Below, one piece after another: positions 54,416 to 64,000 of a DNA stretch of 64,000 bases. Position 1 is the stretch's first letter. Every line of letters starts with the position of its first letter. The position numbers and the translations under genes were made by a program. The stretch spans positions 124,001 through 188,000 of the forward strand of contig JAGVSM010003512.1 in the NCBI GenBank assembly GCA_022494885.1. The letters are read 5' to 3'. This stretch comes from Micrasema longulum (Eukaryota; Arthropoda; Insecta; Trichoptera; Brachycentridae). Under the pieces are notes generated by a model. It saw only the letters and a program-made list of their open reading frames with translations, was not told the origin of the DNA and did no database searches.

Positions 54416-55919
54416 AAAATGAAGTGTTACGAAGTGAATGCCGATTCAATTAACAAAAATAATTTCATTTACTATATTACAAGTTATTAGATTTAGACGC
54501 ATTATGTTTCCTGATTATTCTCTTTTTTGTATTTTCCATTCTTCATTTGATTGAATTTTTTAAGTAGCTTTGTATGCGTCATCCCCCTGTTTTTGAAGTT
54601 TACACAAGGGTTGTTATATACCATTATTGGTGGGTTTGATTAAATATTATTTTTTTATTAGGCATGATATTATTTTTTACTTTAATCACAAAACGATATT
54701 CTGTATCATTTACTTAGCATTTAGATGTTTCGTTATTCTAATTTTCTTTTGGATGATCCAAACTATTTTTTTCTTTAGTGTTATTATGTTTGAAGTTTAA
54801 ACGTCCGTGTTTCTTCAATTGTTGCAAATTTTGAAGAGGATTTAAAATGTTATGTTCCTGACTATGTATGATCATATTAATTTCTGAAATACAGAAAGAT
54901 CCGGTCCACAAATAATAACCGAGCATCTGTGGGCGCTCAACCGTAATCCACCCACTTTTGTTTGTCCAGGTTAAAATGAACTAGAATTTTTAATTCCTCA
55001 TACGTAAAACTCGCAGCTTTAACCGTTAGTTACAATTGGAGAAAATTTCAGCAAACAAATTAAAGAGATGACATTTTCGCTACATAACCTCAATATTTAC
55101 CGCTATACGGATTCATTTTGCACTCAATATATTTATATATACACACAAGAGTAGTGTTGTATTATATACACTACAGAATATCGTGCGAATTAATCGGAAC
55201 ACTTAGTAATTCCTTATTATTTTAAGACGACTACTCTACTGCAAGGCAATTTCGATTGCTATTTATATAAATAATCACATAACCTGTTATTCTGGAGAAG
55301 TTTTTTACTGCATCGAGTTATTGTCAAAGTCAGCCGTATTGTTTCTTACGTTCACCAAGTTATACGTGTTTCGTGGATTTTTGAAATATTTCAAACAAGA
55401 TGTTGGCGAGTTTTTTTCATTATCCTGGAAACTGACCAGATATTAATCCTGGCTTAGATAGATTTCTTAAAATATATTGTCTAATAAACGTTCAGGTGAT
55501 TGAATATTTAATTCAGGTATGTTGACATATCTTCTATTAAATAACACTGAAAGATATATACATATGTTTTCTTCAAAAAACTATGAGTGTGTGCCCACAT
55601 CAATTCGCGCAATAGTGTATTATTATCCATGTAAATGCAATCTGTCAATTTTAACCCATTTTAACACATACTCTTTTTAAAATTATTTAAATAAATTTAG
55701 GCCGGTTGCATCTCAAAAGTAAACAAAATGTTAAAAGCTAAATATTGGTTAAGTTTTCTTAAAAATTAATAAAATTCGTCGTTTAAAAATTCTTTTTTAA
55801 TCAGCCTATTTGCCCATTTTAACAAAAACGCTCAATCTAATAAACAATAATTTGTCACTCAGAATAATGCTACCAAAACAACACGCGATAAGCGATTAAC
55901 ATTGTATAGCGAATAATCT
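54416..55919. other. Unassigned DNA
   Basis: A 62-codon minus frame (54738-54926) is unrecognised. GGCCGGTTGCATC near 55702 and GGGCCAGTTGCACTG near 56626 are similar words of the kind seen at insect MITE ends, but they do not form a pair. Confidence 0.35.
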
Positions 55920-56510
55920 GTAATTTAAAATAATAGCCCTGTGGGCCTTACTGAATCTGCTCGAATGGCCTTATTAAATCGTCCCTACGGGCTTCAGTTG
56001 ATCAGCTCTCAGGGTCATGGTTAATTATGATCTCGGATGCACTATATTAGTTACCCACAACACAAATTAAAAATAATATTCGTGAATCTTGACGCTTTTC
56101 TCTTCTTTCCTGTCGTTCCTCAGTTCTGAGGGTCGTGACCGTTAGTACTTTACCCAGCTATTCCATTGACAATGCGTCTCCGCCCTTTACAATTCTGTGT
56201 CCTCTCCACAGCTCTATGTGACTCCTCACCCGTGACATTGTTTTCACCTAGCTGTGAAATTTTCTTGAGTTTTTAGCTCGAGGTTTCATCGAGCTGCAGC
56301 TCTGCCTCTGTTCCTTCGTCCTGGCACACTGCCCGTGATTATTATTTTCTCCAAATTTTCTAGGTCACGTCTGGCTATGTGTCCGAAAAACTGCAGAATA
56401 CGTTGGCAGCTAACGGCCGAAAGGCGAACTTTCACCTTGAGTTCCTCCAATTTTGAGACGTTTGTTCTTCTGGCTGTCCATGGGATTTGTAAGCGATTTT
56501 ATGGCTATTC
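55920..56510 (-). pseudogene. RTE-type LINE ORF2 C-terminus
   Basis: The minus strand reads ARRTNVSKLEELKVKVRLSA, VSCQRILQFFGHIARRDLEN, LEKIIITGSVPGRRNRGRAA and then, past stops and shifts, a tail equivalent to the HDPQN-GTTRKERR segment. RRTNVSIL-EL-VK-RLS, RIL-FFGHIARR, NLEK-I--G-VEG-R-RGR is a very common insect retroelement signature. It includes several stops (e.g. after GRAAAR) and lacks the RT core. Confidence 0.8.
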
Positions 56511-56845
56511 ATAAAGTATCCATATTAATAATAAAATACCAAGACAGATTGTTCTTTTTTCCACGCCGACAGCCCTCAGTGAATACATACTATTGAATCT
56601 CTTATTTTACTATTTAGCACCCTAGGGCCAGTTGCACTGAAAAAAAAATATTCAAAAAAATTGTAAATACACTGGAAACTCTTTTTACACGGGGAATACG
56701 TTCCATACAGTACAGTGTAAAAATAGTATACTGAAAAAAGAACAATGCCGGATCGGTTTTATTGCATAAAAATCAGTTCGTGAGATTTAAAAAATTAATT
56801 GTTTAATTATTAATTTTTTTTTATTAAATATAACATGACTATTAA
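56511..56845. other. Unassigned DNA
   Basis: No feature was recognised apart from poly-A runs. Confidence 0.35.
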
Positions 56846-56958
56846 AATTTATTATTTAAATAAAACACGAGTGATACTTTAATCCACAAATTTGGAATAT
56901 CCAGTATTCCAAATTTGTGGATTAAAGTATCACTCTTGTTTTATTTATATAATAAATT
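56846..56958. repeat. 54-bp-arm near-perfect foldback
   Basis: Arms 56846-56899 and 56905-56958 match at 52 of 54 positions around TCCAG. The inner arm reads GAGTGATACTTTAATCCACA then AATTTGGAATA. It is comparable in character to the 24750 hairpin but unrelated in sequence. Confidence 0.9.
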
Positions 56959-57220
56959 ACAATGAACTTCCATCAAGAATTTTCTCTTACAAACTTAAAT
57001 GTTTTTGACTATTAAAATATTAGATTTTGGTGATGGTCTGCGAGAGAGTGATAGAAAAACTATTCTAAAATACACATTCGTCAAATTTCTCTGACACCGC
57101 ACATCATATTAAATTAAATTAAATAATTTAGACAAAATAAGGATTAATGTAAATTACCTAAAAAATATTAGAACATACTCAAAAATAATCTTTTAAATGC
57201 CGTTTATACAGCCATCATGT
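56959..57220. other. Unassigned DNA
   Basis: GCGAGAGAGTGATAGAAAAA near 57041 recalls the 16752 stretch. Nothing else was recognised. Confidence 0.35.
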
Positions 57221-58035
57221 CATAAGCAAAAAGGCAGCTTTTTGACAAAAATCACAAAAACGAGTGCAATATGAGGTTATGTTCTACAAGAAATTTCAAA
57301 CCATTTGATATATTCATTCGCCTGTTTATCTGAGAGAGCTCATCCAACCTCTTTCACAACACGGACTATCTCTTCGTTCTAGTAACGAGACAACCCTTTT
57401 AATACCCTGTCATCGCTCTAATTTTCTTGCCTCCTCTTTATCAGGCATAGCAGTAGTAGCCGCTCGATTGTGGAATAATCTACCCACTAATGTTAGAGAC
57501 GCCCCTCTTTATTTACATTTAAGTCAAGATTGAAATGTCACTATCTAAATATTTAAATCGTTCCTTTATCCTTCTTCTTTCCTTCATATCCCATCTCATC
57601 TCTTCATAGTATAGTGTTAATTTACTTTTAATTTTTGTATAAAATTGTAAGATTCAATATGTCCATGTATTTATAATTTTCTCAAACTGAACGGTTTGGG
57701 TAGGTAGGAAGAAATTGCCTTAAGGCAATATGCCCGCCCTTATATGTATATATATATATTGTATATGGATATAAAGTGTCAAATAAAATAAAATATATGG
57801 CAATGAGGAGTAAAAAAAATATTTTAGTACGAAAATCGATTAAAATTTTTTTTTAGCAATAACACAATATCTTGACGTTCATAAGCAAAAAATCATTGTA
57901 GATATGACACACACAGGTTTTGTGCTTTGGAAACAACTGACAAAATGTGTTTTTATAATGCGGATGGTTAATTACAGTTTTTTTTTAAATTTGCATAAGG
58001 TTAAAACACAAAAGGCATCATCTCAATGGTGGGGT
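57221..58035 (-). mobile_element. CATAAGCAAAAAGG-type element interrupted by a LINE
   Basis: The left part 57221-57308 (AGCAAAAAGGCAGCTTTTTG, CGAGTGCAATATGAGG, TACAAGAAATTTC) and the right part 57780-58035 (ATATATGGCAATGAGGAGTA, TTTTTAGCAATAACAC) correspond to successive regions of the 49962 element in reverse orientation. The LINE lies between them. Confidence 0.65.
57309..57780 (+). pseudogene. CR1/L2-like LINE C-terminus nested in a MITE
   Basis: The plus frame reads YIHSPVYLRELIQPLSQHGL, SLRSSNETTLLIPCH, SGIAVVAARLWNNLPTNVRD, APLYLHLSQD and a stop. One base out of frame it gives FKSRLKCHYLNI. YL-ELI, LRS, A-R-WN-LP--VR-AP and FKSRLK are the CR1/L2 C-terminal order. The 3' UTR contains GCCTTAAGGCAATATGCCCG and ends in an AAATAAAATAAAA-like tail that blends into the host element. 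Confidence 0.75.
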
Positions 58036-58589
58036 TTCCCTCATACTCCGAAATATTTTCGGTATGTTTTATCTTACTTTACAAGCCATTATACCACGCC
58101 TTAGATGTCGCCTCTTTAGTACTTCATAACACTAACATAACCAAGTGTTCCTTCTACAAAGGACATAAAAGATGACGTAAAAAAGATAAGTGATCCTAAA
58201 GGAAATAAAGGATCTACGTCTTAGTTCCGTGGAAGGTAAGTCGTTACTTTATTTTTATTACACCGTCACTGTGACCTCAACGTACTGTTACATCATCGTC
58301 TATTATTTCAGTATTATATCATCGGGTTCGCAATAATCAATATTAAATAATATGTATCGAAATAAGAGAGTTTTATGAAACAGATTGAGAAATAATTAAT
58401 CTTTGCCTCTTTTGTGCAAGTCTTTTAATGATGTGTCATAATAAAAACGGATTTTCAATTTGTGAACTGCACTATTCAAAATTTAGATGTTACTCAAAAT
58501 GTTTTCTAGAACTTTTTTTGTAATTAGCATCAACTTGTTTCTTTTTTGGGTGATCTTCTTTGTGTTGGATTTGTTCCTATGTTTTGGCT
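58036..58589. other. Unassigned DNA
   Basis: No feature was recognised. Confidence 0.35.
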
Positions 58590-58599
58590 ACCATTGCAG

Positions 58600-58950
58600 G
58601 AGCCATCTTTAGGGAAAACTGTTTGCTTTGTATAAAATTGAACACTCACTATTTGATGCGCCTGAACTACTGAGCTCAATGAAATTAAATATCCCAACTA
58701 GAAACCTCAGACAAAACTTACTATTTCATACCAATAACCATAGAACTTACTATGATTTTCATTCCCCTATGCCCAGAATTCTTAGGCCTGCCAATCAACA
58801 TACCAGTCTTGATTTCTTTGATAACAAGTTGTCTTCTTTCATACGATCACTGAATCAAATTCAATTATAAACACCTCTCTCCCGCTTCCACTCCCACCAA
58901 GTCTACTATATAACATTGTGTCTTTCTACTTTATTTTATAATTATTAATT
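58600..58950 (+). pseudogene. jockey/CR1-like LINE C-terminus (copy 1 of a family)
   Basis: The plus frame 58628-58867 reads HSLFDAPELLSSMKLNIPTR, NLRQNLLFHTNNHRTYYDFH, MPRILRPANQHTSLDFFDNK and LSSFIRSLNQIQL, then stops. It is clearly homologous to the last 80 codons of the copy at 62325. The 3' UTR starts ACACCTCTCTCCCGCTTCCA in both. It is 5'-truncated just before the FNSLFD block, so the start codon offered by the frame is not real. Confidence 0.8.
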
Positions 58951-58972
58951 ATTAGCAATAATCAAAAGTCGG

Positions 58973-59035
58973 GTTGTGGTCCCGTGGCTAGCGTTGCGGA
59001 CTCACGGATCATAGGTCCAAGGTTCAAGCCCGTAA
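58973..59035 (+). mobile_element. SINE family D head
   Basis: GTGGTCCCGTGGCTAGCGTT, GCGGACTCACGGATC and B box GGTTCAAGCCC. The body after it is interrupted or lost. Confidence 0.55.
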
Positions 59036-59099
59036 GTATTGCACACATTATGGATCATATTCGTAACATATCGAAGCTTTACTGACAGAATACACAATA

Positions 59100-59688
59100 G
59101 TAGCTCAATCACAAATAACTATCGATGTGCTTAAAAACATGCCAAGCATTTTTGCGATCACAATCAACAATAATGAACATGTTTAAGTTATCACAGTCAT
59201 AAGTCGACGCGTGTGTAATCTCTAAGTCAACGCTCGTGTCGGTTCGTTTTTTGTTTTCCTCGTAAATAAATACAGTTCACTGGCGAAAAATCGGCGTTTA
59301 CTATAAAAAATTCACAATATTTTGCATTTGCAAAATAGTAAGGAGTATCTAATACAAAAAAGTAAAAATTAAATTACAATTACTATGGCGACTGCTTTTC
59401 TTGACATTTGACTTGCCAACCGCCGGCCAAATGCAATAAATAACATGATAAATAATAAATAAAAATAGCAATTTTGGAATATTTTCCATATTTACACCGG
59501 TGAAATTCAAATATGTGATTGGGCAGCAGGATTATACGTCGCGAAACGCAAATATTTTGACATTTAATATTAGGTGTTCACGGATGCTCCATTGTGATCG
59601 CGAATCGTATTCGTATAAACAACTATGGTGAGAAATTGTTATGACGTCGCTTATTAGCACGTAGATAGTTTTTTTGTGATTGAGCTAC
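59100..59688. mobile_element. MITE, 589 bp, GTAGCTCAATCACA ends
   Basis: The left end GTAGCTCAATCACAAATAAC continuing TATCGATGTGCT pairs with the right end (reverse complement GTAGCTCAATCACAAAAAAA continuing CTATCTACGTGCT). There is no coding inside. A solo-like end may exist near 26300. Confidence 0.75.
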
Positions 59689-60704
59689 CGATGTCATTAA
59701 AACAAGTCCCAAGATAACCGCATTAAAAGCTTTTTTATTCTTGCAACGCATTATTTCTCCCACAATTTTTTTTTTAAGCTTTCAAATAGTAATCTTTATT
59801 CTGGACAATCTGTTGATTTCAAATTTTATGACACTGTATATTTTTAAATATAGGCACAAGAGCCTATATTTCAAAATATTTAAAATATATAAAGACTGTT
59901 GACATAATGCATTATGTCTGTATAGCCTCGATATTATTATAAAATCGTTTTATCTGCTTCTTTGAATTTTATGTTTCTGTGGCTGAATGTTAAAAAAAAA
60001 TCTGTACTGGATATTAATTATTGTTTAACGTTGCTAGTTCATTAATGGATAAATGCGTGTTTAGAAAATACTACAAACATAATTTTACAAGTATTTTTAT
60101 CGTTTCACAGGTTCTTTGAGGACATGTCTCAATTATCAATACATTGCCTCTCGCCTTGAGTCAGATTAATCACTAATAAGCAATACTTACAGTCATTATT
60201 TAGGCAACAGTTCCTAAAGTCACTAATTGACGCAATGCACTATTTATTACACATGTGGTGTTGGTTCATCATGTTGAAGAAGTGTTGAAACGGAAAAACC
60301 GCTGATGCATTTACGGACGTGAAAAGAACAAACAACACATATCACACAACTTGAAAATAAAAATGAAAGGGGACATCGGGGCAAGTTAGGTCAAGGTAAA
60401 GATAATATTATTTTTCTTTGATTAAAATACATCTCACATGAAATCGTCTCATCTCATTAATTGCCAATTTTTTTCCCTAAAATATTCAACATATATCGAA
60501 AATACTTAACTAAAGAATTTGATGAGAAAATAATGTAGAAATATATGCATTTTACAAGGCTAAGTAGCTCAGGCTCCTCCTAAGGATGAGGAATCATCGT
60601 ATAAATATTTTCTCGTTTTTTCCTTTTCGTAAAAAATATATTTTTACTTCAGTTTTTCAATCAATAAAGATTGTGAAACACAAGCAACTACTAATTACAT
60701 TTTA
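59689..60704. other. Unassigned DNA
   Basis: No gene or repeat family was recognised. Confidence 0.35.
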
Positions 60705-60968
60705 TGTCGGCCTTTTGGTGTAGAGGTCAGCGCGTTTGCTTACTATGCAAGAGGTATTGGGTTCGATTCCCGACATGGTTGACACGAAATATTTATTTAA
60801 AAAAGGTGATTTTACACTAAAATATTTCACAGTTCCTGGACCGGCACCTGAAGCGTAAGGCTGAGCAGCTTACCTTAATGTAATAAATATGATCAAGATA
60901 CACTACGGTTAGTGTACTGATGCAGTGCCCTATGCACCATTAGGTGCGGAAAGGGAAATAATGATGAT
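60705..60968 (+). mobile_element. SINE-A copy, near full length
   Basis: The head has GGTGTAGAGGTCAGCGCG and GGTTCGATTCCCGACATGGT. The body is complete with CCCTATGCACCATTAGGTGC and a GAAATAATGATGATG tail. Confidence 0.85.
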
Positions 60969-61164
60969 GTTATTAATATGAAAAAATATTTACTGAAATA
61001 ATACGCTTTGCAGTTGTTTTTAAAATTACCGTTTTCTTGCTACCTTCTAATGTAAAATTATTAAAGCACCAATCGTTTGAAACAAATAAAATTGATTGTA
61101 TTGTATATTTTTATATACTGTGTTATAATAAAATAAACGACGCATTTATGTAACTGTAACTGTA

Positions 61165-61425
61165 AATAATGAAGTACAGTGCTACGGGAAATTAGATTTG
61201 AACATGTTTTTTTACAAGTGGTAAAAATTAGAGAATTCAGTTGTACGGCAGTTTCTCGAAAATGTATGAAAAAAAATAGATTGTTGTAATAGATTTCCGG
61301 TTTTCGGGAAGCCAATTCACCTACTAGCAGAACTCCCTGACGAGAACTTGTGACGTCACGGGCGGTATAATTTCAGAATTACAAACTTTGAAAAATCGTA
61401 GCACTGATAGTGCGATATATCAAAC
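61165..61425 (-). mobile_element. CAATGAGG-type MITE, partial
   Basis: The reverse complement matches its relatives at CCCGTGACGTCACAAGTTC, GGGAGTTCTGCT and TTTCCCGTAGCACTG-ACTTC. One terminal repeat is degraded and the other is missing. An 84-codon frame on the minus strand overlaps it and is not a gene. Confidence 0.6.
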
Positions 61426-61984
61426 TGTTTATTCAAAGTAAGAATATCACTTTTAGATCGTGACTCTGACACAATTTTTTTTTCGATTTTGTGGCTTGAC
61501 ATTTTTGCATGACGTCATTCAACTAGTGATCATATTTGCCCTAAGCTTCTCCATTCGTATTATGTTTATATGGGTGTCGATTACTTCCGATATGATTGCC
61601 GTCAAGAAGTAAGTAGTACACTTTCCAATACAGCGATTTGAAGTTCGCTGACCGCTATACTCGATGTCTCGGAGTCATGTTTCATAAAATACAATATTAT
61701 GAATAATCAGCTTGTTACTTGAGTAGGAACTATCACTTTGTATAAGAATAGACGTATCAAACGCGTATGTCTGAACCAGCAACAGCCTACTTATTTGTGT
61801 AGCGGAGATCAAAATCGATCAAGTCCGTTTTCAGTAAAAAAATATTAATGAATGCGAAACTACGAAAATATTACTACTACATAAGTTATTTATATCAAAA
61901 GTTAAAAACGTGATTTATTTTACAGGTAATCTACAGTAAAATGATCATTAATTCGTACCTACATAATATGCAATTAATATAACG
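61426..61984. other. Unassigned DNA
   Basis: No feature was recognised. Confidence 0.35.
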
Positions 61985-62755
61985 ATGAAATATTATCATC
62001 TGTGTCTAGTATACGAGATTTGGGTATTATACTTGACACTAAACTTTCTTTTACAATTCATATTGAACATGTTATCAAAAAATCCTTAAAACTTCTTGGG
62101 TTTATTAACAGAAGCAAAGCTGACTTCAAAAATATCAATACCCTTAAACTCTCTTCTGTTCCCTAGTTCGCCGGCACCTAGAGTATCCCTCTTTTATCTG
62201 GTCTCCATATTATGATGTTCACATCAAGAATATTGACTCAGTTCAACATCAATTTTTAAGAAAGATAGGCTGGAGGTTAAGCTTATCCAGAGATCTATAT
62301 ACGTATAATGAGTTAGAAACTACCTTGAATATATCTTCTCCTCAAGACCGTCGAAATAAATCTGACCTTATAGTCCTATTTAAAATTTTCAACTCACTCT
62401 TTGATGCGCCTGAACTACTGAGCTTAATAAAATTAAATATTCCAACTAGAAACCTCAGACAAAACTTACTTTTTCATACCCATAACCAAAAAAGTAACTA
62501 TGGTTTTCATTCTCGTATGCCCAGAATTCTTAGGTCTGCCAACAAACATACTAGTCTTGATTTCTTTGATAACAAGTTGTCTTCTTTCGAACGATCACTG
62601 AATCAAATTAAATTATAAACACCTCTCTCCCGCTTCCACTCTCACAAAGTCTACTATAAACCATCGAGTCTTTCTAATTTTGTTATAATAATTTTCTATG
62701 CATAAATGTGTCCATAAAAATGCCCATTGGGCGTATATATAAATAAATAAATAAT
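61985..62755 (+). pseudogene. jockey/CR1-like LINE ORF2 C-terminus (copy 2 of a family)
   Basis: The plus strand reads SSIRDLGIILDTKLSFTIHI, KKSLKLLGFINRSKADF, and after a frameshift near 62160 LVRRHLEYPSFIWSPYYDVH, IKNIDSVQHQFLRKIGWRLS, LSSPQDRRN-type sequence (ISSPQDRRNKSDLIVLFKIF) and the 97-codon end with IPTRNLRQNLLFH. RDLG-I-D--L-F is RT motif 7 and the rest is the full jockey/CR1 post-RT order. The stop is at 62618. The 3' UTR ends in ATAAATAAATAAATAATG. The catalytic palm and 5' part are absent. Confidence 0.85.
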
Positions 62756-62937
62756 GATAAATTACTATTTTTTCTGTGGTTCTGCGAAAATCAACTCAAA
62801 CAACAATCATATTGACCACGCGAAATGCGTAGCTTTATTCTACACTATTTTAATACAATGCAAAAGTTAACGCTAAACACTAGCCGATTACTTTTAAAAT
62901 GAATAATGCCAAAAACGGCAACTGCGAACGCCACATG

Positions 62938-63342
62938 TCCTATCTTTATATATATAATTCCTCTGTACGTGTGAATTGACTGTACTCCTAAACGGCTTAA
63001 CCGATTTACGTGCGGTTTTTAGAGAAATATAGATATTTGCGCTGTGCGTGTTTGTAGATATTAAAATCTTCAATCTAATGTGTAAACAATAAGTATAGAG
63101 CACAAAAGTTTTATTCGTCGATCTACGAGGGTTGCATTTGGGGGGAATGCATTTACAAAAAAATGGAAGCTGTTGCTTTTTTGTGTATAAAAAAAGTTTG
63201 TTCTTTAATATTTACAAACTGCATTTGTTTTATGTGGATCTCAATCAGATTCTTTTCTTAAATTCCTTATAATTTCTACCCATTTATTTATTATTACTGG
63301 ATTTTTGGAAAAACGTCTGTCGGGTCCGCCAGTGCGATGAAT
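62938..63342 (+). mobile_element. Helitron-like non-autonomous element
   Basis: It starts TATATATAATTCCTCTGTAC and carries CCTAAACGGCTTAACCG and TGCGGTTTTTAGAGAAATAT, with a right end ACGTCTGTCGGGTCCGCCAG-T. It is homologous to the element at 31393 with matching ends. No Rep/helicase coding was seen. The assignment rests on resemblance of both termini to insect Helitrons. Confidence 0.5.
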
Positions 63343-64000
63343 AATATGTCAACGATATCCTATCAAAGAATAATAGTCCTTCGGAAATAATGTTCGAAAT
63401 ACTAGTTTCCAAATAGGGAATCTTCAAATATTATTTGCAATCTGCAAGCTTGTTTTAGTACTAAAAAAGCTGACTCGGTTAATGATGTAAAATATAGTGT
63501 ACTTTTTTGTATTGAGGAATAAACTGAGGTAATCGGCTAATTTCATCGTTCACTGAAAACGGGCTGGGCGCTGGGCGTACTCATAGATATTTTTTTGTAG
63601 GAAGATATAAACGGTGGTGATAATATATATGAAATAACAATTATTGAATTTATTTTCGCATAAACATACTTACTATAAAACATTATTTTCCAAAGTCAGA
63701 TACAATGGTAATCGCTTATTTTGACGATTCGCCCTTGAAGAATAGTTGGGACATCATATAAACCATTAAGTATTTAAAGATGCAAATGAAATCTGCATTA
63801 AGTCGACGTTTTGAAATACTCGACAGATTAAGGAAAAGTTCCAGTGATTCAAGTGAACCAATTTTTTAAATAAATTTAGGTGAACTGATTCGATGCGATT
63901 TATTTGAGTAACATAGCTATCGCGTAGCCAAGTTATACTTAGGGCTTTTAATGCATTTAAAGCTATATGCCCGATTTATTTTACTTGACAATTTCAAAAA
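63343..64000. other. Unassigned DNA
   Basis: No gene or repeat was recognised to the window edge. Confidence 0.35.

Noticed and set aside
55700..56640. GGCCGGTTGCAC-type MITE between 55700 and 56640
   Set aside because: The two similar words are in the same orientation and do not form an inverted pair.

Overview
This is AT-rich eukaryotic nuclear DNA, most likely from an insect. The evidence is the set of arthropod-type transposons (mariner, CR1/jockey-, RTE- and R1-like LINEs, tRNA-derived SINEs, Helitron-like ends, many short inverted-repeat elements), the very sparse coding and the absence of any operon-like structure. The order cannot be fixed from the sequence alone. I found no host protein-coding exon, true tRNA, rRNA or CRISPR array that I can defend. 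The window is a deep, layered accumulation of dead mobile elements.

Layout. 0-7 kb: two SINEs, a long inverted-repeat element (1173-1884), an RTE-type LINE remnant (3532-3742), a perfect 20-bp palindrome (4750-4791) and a CAATGAGG-type MITE. 7.2-8.1 kb: a mariner bounded by TA dinucleotides, both of whose ends derive from the 5' end. 8.7-17 kb: a MITE with CAGGGCC ends, a Helitron-like end, RTE and other LINE remnants, a 543-bp MITE and a hAT-like end. 17-28 kb: several LINE 3' ends (one with a 207-codon open frame on the minus strand), a perfect 39-bp-arm hairpin and more SINEs and MITEs. 28-41 kb: a 1.2-kb CAGGGCC-type element, R1/I-like, CR1-like and jockey-like LINE ends, and nested insertions into SINEs. 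40.5-43.2 kb: a 1.07-kb terminal-inverted-repeat element carrying a tandem array, then a 178-bp tandem repeat whose consensus resembles a hammerhead ribozyme. 43-54 kb: SINEs, including a head-to-head pair, and a 5'-truncated RNase H LINE with a 13-bp target duplication. 54-64 kb: LINE ends, a nested MITE/LINE pair, a 54-bp-arm foldback, a 589-bp MITE, two copies of one LINE family and a Helitron-like copy.

How the parts relate. Two SINE families dominate: SINE-A, with a conserved GCACC-ATTA-GGTGC stem-loop near its 3' end, and SINE-B. Each has roughly ten copies on both strands. Several copies are interrupted by other elements, which gives a relative insertion order. Their lineages would have depended on LINE reverse transcriptases, but no LINE here is complete: nearly all are the C-terminal end of ORF2 plus 3' UTR. 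The most unusual item is the hammerhead-like tandem repeat at 42.1-43.1 kb. No single copy is intact, but the three together define a complete core apart from one extra adenosine.
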